NCBI RefSeq assembly: GCF_900290115.1
Contig: NZ_LT985752.1
Location: 104,793 to 147,162, forward strand
Direction of reading: 5' to 3'
From: Alistipes sp. Marseille-P5061
Lineage (GTDB): Bacteria > Bacteroidota > Bacteroidia > Bacteroidales > Rikenellaceae
Length of the DNA: 42,370 nucleotides
A model generated the notes under the pieces. It was not told where the DNA came from, did not search any database, and worked only from the letters and a program-made list of their open reading frames with translations. Below, piece after piece: positions 17,954-25,017 of this stretch; the stretch's first letter is position 1; every line of letters begins with the position of its first letter. The position numbers and the translations under genes are program-made.

Positions 17954-17976
17954 GTTTCGTTCGTTTCGTTCGTTTC
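17954..17976. repeat. Short 9-bp tandem repeat in the leader of the second FKBP gene
   Basis: gtttcgttc occurs about 2.5 times in a row directly before the start codon at 17946, between the two FKBP-type genes. Slippage here would change the distance between genes. Confidence 0.6.
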
Positions 17977-18008
17977 TCGTTGTCTCTCAGTTCATGCGGT
18001 CCTCCGGG

Positions 18009-18617
18009 CTAATCGACGCCGTTGACCGTGAAGAAGATGGCGACGGCGCTCTCGCGCGGGATGGTGGCGAAGTTCGTATCGCCGTAGGCCATGTTGTAGG
18101 TCATGTAGCACTCCACCTCGTCGCCCTGGCGACACCCAAGTAACGCCAGTTCGAGCCCTTTTATTATTCCGCTCTGACCCAAAGTGAGCTCCATGGGTTC
18201 GAATTTCCACACCCCGGGGGTGAGCCCCGCCTCGTAGAGCGCCTGCTCCAGGTCGGGGTCGTTCGTAAAGAAGGGCATGTCCGAGTCGGTGATGTTGCGC
18301 ATCGAGAAGACGTAGGCACGGAAGGTGATGCTCACGCGCGAGCCCGACTTCACCTCGGCACGCGACGCGCGCCCCGAATCGTAGTAGTTCGAGATGTAGC
18401 GGTAGACCGTATTGCCCTTGGCCGTATAGAAGGGGGGATTCTCGTCGGGCGACTCGGCGACGGCCTCCTCCGAGATGAGCTGCGGCGCGTGCGTCGAGGT
18501 GAGGAACGAGACGATGCTGTTGCGCTGGTTGGGCAGCGTCTCCTCCTCCTGCGAGCAGCCCGCAAGCAGCAGAAGCGCCGCCAGCAGGCCTGTGAGCTTG
18601 TATCGGGTCATATTCAT
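18009..18617 (-). CDS. FKBP-type peptidyl-prolyl isomerase-like lipoprotein
   Basis: The 202-residue protein has a lipobox LLAGC with Cys21. Its C-terminal half is FKBP-like: GIIKGLELALLGCRQGDEVE, CYMTYNMAYGD, then IPRESAVAIFFTVNGVD. These correspond to the FKBP strands around the gl..al..m..Ge and AYG...IP motifs. The N-terminal half (FRAYVFSMRN) holds the earlier strands with a long insertion. Start choice is uncertain: 18611 and 18617 both fit the signal peptide. With the downstream two-domain lipoprotein it forms an operon of envelope folding factors. Whether it is catalytic is unknown, as several active-site aromatics cannot be assigned. Confidence 0.82.
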   Translation of the reverse strand: MNMTRYKLTGLLAALLLLAGCSQEEETLPNQRNSIVSFLTSTHAPQLISEEAVAESPDENPPFYTAKGNTVYRYISNYYDSGRASRAEVKSGSRVSITFRAYVFSMRNITDSDMPFFTNDPDLEQALYEAGLTPGVWKFEPMELTLGQSGIIKGLELALLGCRQGDEVECYMTYNMAYGDTNFATIPRESAVAIFFTVNGVD

Positions 18618-18632
18618 CGGCATACAATCGTG

Positions 18633-18665
18633 CAAATTTACAAAAACAATCCGAATTCACAGCAA
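18633..18665 (-). promoter_or_regulatory. Promoter of the FKBP lipoprotein operon
   Basis: On the minus strand TAAATTTG (18640-18633) matches the -7 consensus exactly, with TTG at 18665-18663 after a 22-base spacer, slightly long. The start codon follows 15 bases after the -7 box. Confidence 0.55.
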
Positions 18666-18704
18666 GGAACGCGAAAAAAGGGACGAATCGTCTGCCGACG
18701 GACC

Positions 18705-18728
18705 AAAAAAAAGGACGGGGAAGCGTCC
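18705..18728 (-). terminator. Short terminator after the 48-residue membrane protein gene
   Basis: On the minus strand GGACG, loop cttccc, CGTCC followed by eight T residues, starting 6 bases after the stop of the small gene. The stem is short, but the U-run is long. Confidence 0.65.
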
Positions 18729-18733
18729 GTGCG

Positions 18734-18880
18734 CTATCCCCGCCGATAATGGTCGTGCCTCGGGTCCTGCATCCGTTGCAGGGCGTGCTGCCGGTGCATG
18801 TGGACAAGAACCACACCCAGGACGGCCAGCACGAAGAGGCCGAGCAGTACAAGAATGAATCCGAAGGGTATCTCCGTCAT
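18734..18880 (-). CDS. Small single-pass membrane protein, 48 residues
   Basis: The ORF from ATG 18880 to TAG 18736-18734 encodes 48 residues: an acidic start MTEIPFG, one hydrophobic helix of about 20 residues (FILVLLGLFVLAVLGVVLV, 8-26), then a basic, His-rich tail (HMHRQHALQRM...RHDHYRRG). The charge pattern predicts the N terminus outside and the His/Arg tail in the cytoplasm. It is followed at once by a terminator and lies 106 bases after ruvA on the same strand, so it may be co-transcribed with it. I do not recognise the family. Other frames over this stretch are shadows lacking both a membrane segment and a correctly placed stop. Confidence 0.65.
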   Translation of the reverse strand: MTEIPFGFILVLLGLFVLAVLGVVLVHMHRQHALQRMQDPRHDHYRRG

Positions 18881-18986
18881 GGCTCGATGCGTTTAGCGCG
18901 GTGCCGACATGACGCCGCACCCAAACGGGTGCAAATCGGCTGCCACAAACGCTCCCGAGAGGCCGGCGGAGGTGCAAAAAGCCCGT

Positions 18987-19568
18987 TCAGAGCATCTTCA
19001 GAGCCATGCGCACCATCTCCTCGACGGGAGCCGAGGGGTGTTCGCGGGCCAGCTTGCGCACGGCCTTCTCGGCCGCCCCCTTCGGGAAGCCGAGCATGAC
19101 CAGCGCGGCGAGCGCCTCGTCGCACGTCTGGTCGTCGGGCCCGGCCGGCACGGCCTGCGAGGTGTCGAGCCCCGTGAGCTTGCCGCTCAGCTCGACGATG
19201 ATTTTCTGCGCCGTCTTGAGGCCGAGCCCCTTGACGTTCTTCAGCAGCACGGCGTTGCCCGACCCGATGATGCCCTGCAGCTCGCGGGGCGAGTAGGTCG
19301 AGAGAATCATCCGCGCCGTATTGCCCCCCACGCCCGAGACGCCGAGCAGCAGGCGGAAGAGCTCGCGCTCGACCTTCGAGGCGAAGCCGTAGAGCAGCTG
19401 CGCATCCTCGCGCACGATGTGGTGGACGTAGAGCTGCGCCTGCTCCGCATGCTCGATTTCCGTATAGGTCTGGAGCGAGATGTTGAGGTAGTAGCCCACC
19501 CCGCCGACGTCGATAACGGCGTATGTCGGAGCGAGTTCCGCCACACGGCCGCTTATATATTCGTACAT
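18987..19568 (-). CDS. ruvA: Holliday junction branch migration protein RuvA
   Basis: RuvA binds the four-way junction as a tetramer and loads the RuvB motor in recombinational repair. The 193-residue product has the N-terminal OB fold (YEYISGRVAELAPTYAVIDVGGVGYYLNIS), followed by the tandem helix-hairpin-helix region with LLGVSGVGGNTARMIL and LLKNVKGLGLKTAQKIIVEL. Its C-terminal RuvB-contacting helices end DEALAALVMLGF...AVRKL. Length is typical. The gene is divergent from the OmpH-like gene, and ruvB and ruvC are not adjacent. Confidence 0.96.
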   Translation of the reverse strand: MYEYISGRVAELAPTYAVIDVGGVGYYLNISLQTYTEIEHAEQAQLYVHHIVREDAQLLYGFASKVERELFRLLLGVSGVGGNTARMILSTYSPRELQGIIGSGNAVLLKNVKGLGLKTAQKIIVELSGKLTGLDTSQAVPAGPDDQTCDEALAALVMLGFPKGAAEKAVRKLAREHPSAPVEEMVRMALKML

Positions 19569-19594
19569 GGTCTCAAAAATTAAGGGATAACGGG

Positions 19595-19602
19595 CAAAAA
19601 TA
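19595..19602 (-). promoter_or_regulatory. Candidate -7 box for ruvA
   Basis: TATTTTTG on the minus strand fits TAnnTTTG and lies 26 bases before the ruvA start. The upstream side is A-rich without a clear TTG. Confidence 0.45.
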
Positions 19603-19614
19603 AAGATTTTTTTT

Positions 19615-19622
19615 TACCTTTG
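19615..19622 (+). promoter_or_regulatory. Candidate -7 box for the OmpH-like gene
   Basis: TACCTTTG matches the Bacteroidetes -7 element and lies 43 bases before the ATG at 19666. It is 12 bases from the opposing ruvA -7 box, so the two promoters are nearly back to back. Confidence 0.5.
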
Positions 19623-19665
19623 TCGGAACAAAGTTGCATAAAAAACTCAAAAAATCAGACTCGAT

Positions 19666-20259
19666 ATGAAAAACATTTTGCTCACGGCGTGCATTGCGGC
19701 CCTCTCGCTGACGGCCTGCGACTCGAAAAGCGGCGCCGAGACGACGGCCGCCACTCCGGCCGCAACGACCGAGGCAACCGGCTGCGGCGAGGTCGCATAC
19801 GTGCAGGTGGAGGCCGTGCTCGCGCAGAGCGACCTCTTTCTGACCGAGGGCGCCGCCCTGCAGGCCAAGACCGAGAAGGCCCAGAAGAGCTGGGCGCAGA
19901 AGGAGCAGAACCTCCAGTATGAGGCTGCCCAGCTGCAGGAGAAGTACCAGAAGGGGCTCATCACCACCAACGACGCCCAGGCCCAGCAGCAGAGCATCGA
20001 GAAGCGCGTAGCGGCCTACCAGAGCTCGGCCCAGAAGGAGGCCCAGACGCTCGACGAGGAGAATTACGTCTTCAACAACCGCGCCCAGGACCTCATCCAC
20101 CGCGCCATCCGGGCCATCAACGCCGACGGCCGCTACAAGCTCATCGTCAACGCTTCGGCCCTGCTCGATGCCGACACGACGCTCAACATCACCCCGGCCG
20201 TGCTGGCCAAGGTGAACGAGCTCTACGCCGCCGACAAGAAGGCTGCCGAGAAGAAGTAG
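19666..20259 (+). CDS. OmpH/Skp-like periplasmic chaperone lipoprotein
   Basis: The 197-residue product has a lipoprotein signal with Cys18 (LTAC). After a Thr/Ala-rich linker (23-38) comes the OmpH-family pattern: VAYVQVEAVLAQSDLF, a long Lys/Gln/Glu-rich coiled coil (about 62-140), and the closing beta strand region GRYKLIVNASALLDADTTLNITPAVLAKVN. Skp chaperones hold outer-membrane proteins during transit across the periplasm. Lipidation suggests this one is tethered to a membrane, as in several Bacteroidetes paralogues. It stands alone, not next to bamA, so it is probably an accessory paralogue. Confidence 0.88.
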   Translation: MKNILLTACIAALSLTACDSKSGAETTAATPAATTEATGCGEVAYVQVEAVLAQSDLFLTEGAALQAKTEKAQKSWAQKEQNLQYEAAQLQEKYQKGLITTNDAQAQQQSIEKRVAAYQSSAQKEAQTLDEENYVFNNRAQDLIHRAIRAINADGRYKLIVNASALLDADTTLNITPAVLAKVNELYAADKKAAEKK

Positions 20260-20287
20260 CGCCCCGCGCGACGCTTCGTCCGACCCC

Positions 20288-20328
20288 AAAACGGGATGTC
20301 CGCCTCCGGGCGCGGCATCCCGTTTTTT
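20288..20328 (+). terminator. Terminator of the OmpH-like gene
   Basis: AAAACGGGATG pairs with CATCCCGTTTT around a GC-rich loop, followed by further T residues, 29 bases after the stop. Confidence 0.9.
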
Positions 20329-20332
20329 GTGC

Positions 20333-20374
20333 CGTGCCGGGTTTTCGGTGCCGGGGTTCGGTGCCGGGGTTCGG
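20333..20374. repeat. 13-bp tandem repeat
   Basis: ggtgccggggttc occurs twice perfectly (20347-20359, 20360-20372), with a partial copy before. The rest of the gap to 20639 is GC-rich without an ORF of interest. Confidence 0.7.
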
Positions 20375-20639
20375 ACGCCAGTTTTGGGACGCTGAGAAAG
20401 CCCCCTACCGCCCCTGCCCGTGAACCGCTGCTTTTCCGCACTCAGTACCCCCCGTCCCCGGCATCGCCCCGGGATAAGCCCGGTAGCGTTCCGACATTGC
20501 CCAGGTAATCCTCCCGCTATCGTCCCTGCCCCCGGTCGGCAGCCGGCCGCCAGGGACCCGGCAGGCCGGCGCATCCGCGGCTGCGGGCCGTCCCCCGCAA
20601 CAAATCGGGGCGGATGGCGGAAAGTCTCCAAATTTTTCC

Positions 20640-20647
20640 TACATTTG
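20640..20647 (+). promoter_or_regulatory. Candidate -7 box for cdaA
   Basis: TACATTTG matches TAnnTTTG, 28 bases before the ATG at 20675. No clear -33 element is seen. Confidence 0.5.
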
Positions 20648-20674
20648 CTCCGTAATAACCGTACGTACCGCTCT

Positions 20675-21475
20675 ATGGGTTTCGTTCCATTCACATTCAT
20701 CGACTTCATCGACATCGTCCTCGTCGCCGCCATCATGTACTGGATTTACCGGATGACGAAGGGGACCAACGCCCCCTATATCCTCTCGGGCATCATCGCC
20801 ATCTATCTGCTGTGGGTCGTGGTCAAGACGCTCAACATGGAGTTGCTGTCGACCATCCTCGGGCAGTTAATCAGCGTCGGCGCCATCGCCCTGATTATCG
20901 TCTTCCAGCCCGAGCTGCGCCGCTTCCTGCAGGTTATCGGCATGCGCCAGAAGCACTTCAACTTCATCACCCGCATCTTCTCGGCCGGCGACGACCCGGC
21001 ACAGACCAACATCGTCCCCATCGTCACGGCCTGCCGCGAGATGGCCGAATCGATGACCGGAGCGTTAATCGTCATCGGCCAGCAGAGCGACCTGAGGCTC
21101 ATCGCCGAGGGCGGCATCGCGCTGGACGCCAAGGTCTCCACGCCGCTGCTCAAGAACATCTTCTTCAAGAACGCTCCGCTCCACGACGGCGCCGTGCTCA
21201 TCGAGGGCGACCGCATCGTGGCGGCGAAGTGCATCCTGCCCGTCACGCAGAGCGCCGTGCCCAAATCCTACGGCACGCGCCACCGGGCGGCCATCGGCAT
21301 GAGCGAGATTTCCGACGCCATCATCATCGTCGTTTCGGAGGAGACGGGCCACATCTCCATCGCGCAGGGGGGCAACATACGGCGCGACATCGACCCCTCG
21401 CGGCTCCAGCAGACGCTGCAGCGCTACCTGAGCATCAACACGCGCAAGCGCACCAAGGGCGAGGTGGCCGAATAA
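20675..21475 (+). CDS. cdaA: Diadenylate cyclase CdaA
   Basis: CdaA condenses two ATP into cyclic di-AMP, a second messenger for cell-wall and potassium homeostasis. The 266-residue protein has three N-terminal transmembrane helices (about residues 10-26, 35-52, 58-76). The DisA_N/DAC domain follows, with the catalytic motifs DGA (171-173, in LHDGAVLI) and RHR (202-204, in GTRHRAAIG). The start at 20675 gives the standard membrane N terminus; the longer frame to 20420 runs into repeat. In many Bacteroidetes folP precedes cdaA; here cdaA is alone, and folP and the YbbR-like gene are together elsewhere in this window. Confidence 0.95.
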   Translation: MGFVPFTFIDFIDIVLVAAIMYWIYRMTKGTNAPYILSGIIAIYLLWVVVKTLNMELLSTILGQLISVGAIALIIVFQPELRRFLQVIGMRQKHFNFITRIFSAGDDPAQTNIVPIVTACREMAESMTGALIVIGQQSDLRLIAEGGIALDAKVSTPLLKNIFFKNAPLHDGAVLIEGDRIVAAKCILPVTQSAVPKSYGTRHRAAIGMSEISDAIIIVVSEETGHISIAQGGNIRRDIDPSRLQQTLQRYLSINTRKRTKGEVAE

Positions 21476-21499
21476 ACAGAAGGCCGGGCACCGCACCCC

Positions 21500-21715
21500 G
21501 CCGCCCCAAAAAAGCGCCGCGAGCGACCCGCACAAGGCACCACCCCAAAAAGCGCCGCGCCCGAGCGACCCGCACAGGGCACACACCACCCCAAAAAACA
21601 AAGCGCCGCACCACGAGTGCTCCGGCCCGACTTTTCCACCGTGTCCGTCCGAGGCCGGGTGCCCCACACCGCTCCCCAAACAAAGCGCCGCGTCGGGCGC
21701 CCCATGCGGCAGCCG
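21500..21715. repeat. Imperfect repeats of about 40 bp downstream of cdaA
   Basis: Segments of the form ccccaaaaaagcgccgcg, followed in the first two by cgagcgacccgcaca, begin near 21503, 21544, 21590 and 21675. Spacing is irregular. Frames on both strands stay open, giving the false Ala/Gly- and Phe/Trp-rich ORFs. No gene is seen from 21476 to 21845. Confidence 0.75.
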
Positions 21716-21760
21716 CCCCACCCTGCGCCGGTACAAAAGCGCATACGACCGTCAAACAAC

Positions 21761-21794
21761 AGGCCCGGGACTCTCCAGTGAGACCCGGGCCCGG
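21761..21794 (-). terminator. Candidate terminator for the two-lipoprotein operon
   Basis: GGCCCGGG and CCCGGGCC pair around a 14-base loop (with extra pairs inside, TCTC/GAGA), followed on the minus strand by tgttgttt. The U-run is interrupted, so the call is moderate. Confidence 0.55.
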
Positions 21795-21845
21795 TTCATT
21801 CAAGGAGGATTGGCGGCAGCTGCCCCCTCCCCGCCGGCCGACGCG

Positions 21846-22406
21846 TCAGAAGGCCCGCACGGCACGGACGTGCTGCGAGTAGTTCTTGATTTCGTCGCTG
21901 GGCTTGAAGCTCTTAGCATAGAGCCAACCGCCGCTGGCCTCGTACTTGCCCGTCTCAGTCGACGACCAGTAGAGGAAGGTGACGCCCTGCGTCTCGAGCG
22001 GCGTGCCCTGCGCGGCCACCAGCGCGGCATTGACCGCCTCGTGGCTGGCATTGATTTCGGCCATCTCGTTCACGGCCGGGAGGTACCACCCCTCGCCCAG
22101 CCCGGCGCACCAGGCAAAGGCCGGGAAGCGCTCCTGCCAGTTGTCCTGGCTCTTGACCTGCTCGAGGTTCACCGCGCCGTTATCCTGGTCGGCCGCACCG
22201 ACCACATCGATGCCGCGCCCCGTCTGCCAGGGCAGCGAGGTCTCCTCGAGCGACAGAATCTTACCGTGGCGGCCGCCGTCAGTCACGCTGAAGACCACGC
22301 CGCGCACGCCCTCCGCTTCGTAATAATCACCTACGCCGTATTTCGGGCTGCACCCGACCAGTGCCGTAAAGCAGACGGCATAGAGCAACAGTTTCATCCG
22401 GTTCAT
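21846..22406 (-). CDS. Lipoprotein with DUF1566-like domain
   Basis: The 186-residue product has a lipobox LVGC with Cys19. The remainder resembles DUF1566/Lcl-type C-type-lectin-like folds: GVVFSVTDGGRHGKILSLEE, a conserved GEGWYLPAVNEMAEI block, then LYWSSTE and a closing HVRAVRAF strand. Such domains are common in Bacteroidetes surface lipoproteins; no catalytic role is known. An AAGGA stretch a few bases before the ATG looks like a Shine-Dalgarno sequence, unusual for this phylum. It follows the other lipoprotein gene by 57 bases and is probably co-transcribed. Confidence 0.78.
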   Translation of the reverse strand: MNRMKLLLYAVCFTALVGCSPKYGVGDYYEAEGVRGVVFSVTDGGRHGKILSLEETSLPWQTGRGIDVVGAADQDNGAVNLEQVKSQDNWQERFPAFAWCAGLGEGWYLPAVNEMAEINASHEAVNAALVAAQGTPLETQGVTFLYWSSTETGKYEASGGWLYAKSFKPSDEIKNYSQHVRAVRAF

Positions 22407-22463
22407 AATATCCTTCTTTTATGGTTTTACGATTGGCTTGCTGCAGAAAGAGGGCCGCTCATG

Positions 22464-22913
22464 CTACATGCCGAACCACTCGCTGGCCCACAGCACCGTG
22501 ATGTCGACCTTCCAGAGTCCGTCGACCGGCACGAGCATCAGATATTCGGTCTGCTCGCCCACCCTGCACTCGACGTAGGCCACCTCGAGGTTGGGGTTGC
22601 CGTTATCCTCGTCCGTCGTGATGCGCTCCGAGACGCACTCGACCTTCACCGGGCCCTGCGCCTTCCGCTTGGCAAGCTCCTCGGGGAACTGCTTCGTACG
22701 GGCGATGTCGGCCGTCATGGCCAGCTCCAGCAGGTTGCGGCCGTCGAAGAGGACATAGTCGGCGGCAGCGCTGTCGCCGGCCGTGTAGAGCTCCATGAAT
22801 CGCTGTGCGACCTCCTTCGGGGTTTTGGGATAGGCGCCCGACTGCCCGGCGCCGCAGGCGGTGATGCTCAGACCGAACATCAGCGCGAAGGTTAAAACGA
22901 AAAATTTCTTCAT
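22464..22913 (-). CDS. Lipoprotein, DUF4878/NTF2-like
   Basis: The 149-residue protein starts MKKFFVLTF with a lipobox SITAC (Cys20). The mature part begins YPKTPKEVAQRFMELYTAGDSAAADYVL, a helix-turn pattern typical of NTF2-like DUF4878 proteins. Strands EVAYVECRVGEQTEYLMLVPVDGLWKVDI follow, again as in that fold. Function unknown; such lipoproteins are abundant in gut Bacteroidales. The ATG at 22913 was chosen because of the signal peptide; the longer ORF to 23093 has nothing recognisable upstream. Confidence 0.8.
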   Translation of the reverse strand: MKKFFVLTFALMFGLSITACGAGQSGAYPKTPKEVAQRFMELYTAGDSAAADYVLFDGRNLLELAMTADIARTKQFPEELAKRKAQGPVKVECVSERITTDEDNGNPNLEVAYVECRVGEQTEYLMLVPVDGLWKVDITVLWASEWFGM

Positions 22914-23129
22914 AGGTGTACGTATTTGGGGTTTGAGTTTTCCGCACACAAAGGGGAACTTCCAGCTCCGCCTCTTCAGAGCCACCATGCGCCTACCCCA
23001 CACACCTGCCTTCCCGCACTGCTGCGGGTCGGCTCCACACTGCACTTTCGCTTGTGCCGGCAAAGAGTCATCGGTTTCTACAAATTTAACCAATTATTTT
23101 CAAAAATCATAGTCCCGGCGTGGTTTAAC

Positions 23130-23390
23130 CGTGTGAAGAGTCCCCGGCCGGGGGAAGAGTCCTCGGCCGGGCGAAGGTCCCCGGCCGGGCGAACAGCACC
23201 CACCCGCATCCGGAAACCGACAGCAGCGCCCACCGCGACGACCGCAGGCCTCCGTCCGAAAACAAAAACAGCGGACACAGCAGGCCACCCGCCCGAAAAC
23301 AAGAAGAGGGACAGCAGCGCCCCTCCGCGACGACCGCAGGCCTCCACAAAAAAACAAACCAGCGGTGCCCGCGCCCCTTCCGCCCGGAAA
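23130..23390. repeat. Direct duplications between the lipoprotein gene and secG
   Basis: ccggccgggcgaa-type units recur at about 23143-23195. A longer segment of about 90 bases beginning cagcagcgccc and containing cgcgacgaccgcaggcctcc occurs at 23221-23310 and again at 23312-23390. No gene is seen between 22914 and 23473. Confidence 0.8.
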
Positions 23391-23391
23391 C

Positions 23392-23420
23392 AAAAAGAGA
23401 CCGCACATGGTGCGGTCTCT
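23392..23420 (-). terminator. Terminator of the secG operon
   Basis: AGAGACCGCAC, loop cat, GTGCGGTCTCT followed by TTTTG on the minus strand, 53 bases after the secG stop. Confidence 0.9.
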
Positions 23421-23473
23421 CCCTGTCTCTTCGGATTTTCTGCTCTCTGCCGGGGCAGCCTTCCGCAGAAAAA

Positions 23474-23860
23474 CTACTTGGCGGGAGTCTCCTCGGCCGG
23501 TGCGGCGGGCGTCTCCCCGGCCGGTGCGGCAGGAATCTCGGCCTGCGGCATGGCGGCGGGAGCCTCGGTCTCGATGACGCGCTCCTGCAGTGCCTTGGCA
23601 TCCTCCGTAATGGCGCTGTTGCTCGTCGCTACGAGGCTCTTGTCCATGGCCAGCGTGGCCACGAGGCTCAGCACGACAATCGCGATGGCCATGGCCCAGG
23701 TGAATTTCTCCAGGAAGTTCGTGGTTTCACGTACGCCCATCACCTGGTTCGATGCGCCGAAATTGGCGGCCATGCCGCTCTTGGGATTCTGCACCAACAC
23801 CGCGAGAATCACCAGAACGCTCGCCACAAGTATCAGAGCAATACAAATCGTGTATAACAT
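23474..23860 (-). CDS. secG: Preprotein translocase subunit SecG
   Basis: SecG is the small auxiliary subunit of the SecYEG channel. The 128-residue protein has two transmembrane helices (about 2-22 and 54-72). Between them lies the family loop VLVQNPKSGMAANFGASNQVMGVRETTNFLEK. The C-terminal 40 residues are a Pro/Ala/Glu tail (APAGETPAAPAEETPAK), commonly extended in Bacteroidetes. It is last in a five-gene operon, 12 bases after the TPR gene. Confidence 0.95.
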   Translation of the reverse strand: MLYTICIALILVASVLVILAVLVQNPKSGMAANFGASNQVMGVRETTNFLEKFTWAMAIAIVVLSLVATLAMDKSLVATSNSAITEDAKALQERVIETEAPAAMPQAEIPAAPAGETPAAPAEETPAK

Positions 23861-23872
23861 ATCGGATGAATT

Positions 23873-24361
23873 TTAATTATTTGTTTCTATCCTGCCAATA
23901 AGTTCGGCAAAGTAAACACTTTTTTCCGGATTTAGCAAACTTAATTTGCGATAAGTGTCAATCGCTTTCGCGCGAAGCCCCTGTGCGAGGTAAATCTCGG
24001 CCAGCTCCTCGCTTACGAGGTCCTCCTCGTCGGTCAGGTCGGCCTCGGTGCGCACCTCGCTCTCGGGCTCCCCCTCCTCGGCGACGATGCGCAGATGCTC
24101 CTCGCGCAGGAAGCGGTCGATGATATCCTCCGACGTGAGGAACGTGAGGGCTTCGGCGTCGACCGGCTCCCGTTCGAGCACGCTCTCGCCGCGCCACGGA
24201 GCCACCGCCTCGAGCCGCTCGTCGCGCTCGCCGCGCACGAGGGCCCGCACCCGGCGCGCCGTCGCGAACCACTCGAAGCGCTTGAGCAGCGCATCGAGCT
24301 CCGCCTCGGAGGGGCGCTCCGACGTCCCGCCCGAAGCCACGTATTGCATGAAATCGGTCAT
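23873..24361 (-). CDS. Tetratricopeptide-like protein of the lptE-secG cluster
   Basis: The 162-residue acidic protein ends with one recognisable TPR-like helix pair, LVSEELAEIYLAQGLRAKAIDTYRKLSLLNPEKSVYFAELIGRIE (about 115-159). No signal peptide or membrane helix is visible, so it should be cytoplasmic. Bacteroidales commonly have a gene of this kind between lptE and secG; its role is unknown. It overlaps neither neighbour, with gaps of 14 and 12 bases. Confidence 0.8.
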   Translation of the reverse strand: MTDFMQYVASGGTSERPSEAELDALLKRFEWFATARRVRALVRGERDERLEAVAPWRGESVLEREPVDAEALTFLTSEDIIDRFLREEHLRIVAEEGEPESEVRTEADLTDEEDLVSEELAEIYLAQGLRAKAIDTYRKLSLLNPEKSVYFAELIGRIETNN

Positions 24362-24375
24362 CCTTCAGCCCCTTT

Positions 24376-24891
24376 TTACCAGTTCGATGCCGACGCCTGG
24401 AAGATGTCGGTCACCAGTTTGTCCACAATCAGGGGAATCAGCTCGCCCTCGGCCTCGGTCAGCAGACGCGACGAGTCGTAGTCCTCGTAGGCCGAGAAGG
24501 TGCGGTTGAACGACATCTTCTCGTCGAGCGCGTTGGTAAAGCGGACCTTCACCGTGATGGTCAGGCGGTTGAGCAGCGCCGTATCCTCGCTCGAGACGGA
24601 GGCCGTCACCGAGGTGTAGTTGGTGATTTCACCCTCGAAGGCGAAGTCGCCCCCCTCGTCCACCTGCACCAGACGCGTACGGCGCGAGAAGATGTCGACC
24701 AGCGCCTCGGTGAGCGTCGAGCTCAGGATGGGCGAGACCATCGTGGCGTTGTTGGGGAAGTAGGCCACCGAGAAGGTCTTGGCGTCGGGCGGAATCGAAG
24801 CGCCCGAGAGCGAGTACTTGATGGCCACGCCGCAGCCCGAGGGAATCAGCAGGCCGGCAGTGGCGAGCAGCAGAAAAATGAATCGTTTCAA
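24376..24891 (-). CDS. lptE: LptE family lipoprotein
   Basis: LptE plugs the LptD barrel and helps place lipopolysaccharide in the outer leaflet. The 171-residue product has a lipobox ending IPSGC (Cys20), then the Bacteroidetes LptE pattern IKYSLSGASIPPDAKTFSVAYFPNNATMVSP. This continues with LTEALVDIF and the YTSVTASVSSEDTALLNRLTI block. Its place after a sigma-54 activator gene and before secG is the usual arrangement in the order. A 126-base gap separates it from the upstream activator gene, so an internal promoter is possible, but I found no convincing one. Confidence 0.9.
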   Translation of the reverse strand: MKRFIFLLLATAGLLIPSGCGVAIKYSLSGASIPPDAKTFSVAYFPNNATMVSPILSSTLTEALVDIFSRRTRLVQVDEGGDFAFEGEITNYTSVTASVSSEDTALLNRLTITVKVRFTNALDEKMSFNRTFSAYEDYDSSRLLTEAEGELIPLIVDKLVTDIFQASASNW

Positions 24892-25017
24892 CGCGGTATT
24901 CTCTTTTTGTTCTGTTCAAAAATTTATGCGGACCCGGAGCTCCGATTATAAGCGGTCCCGGGGCTCAGACAGCTCCTCCCATAAGCAAGCCCGGACAAGC
25001 AATCCCGGGGCTCGGGA

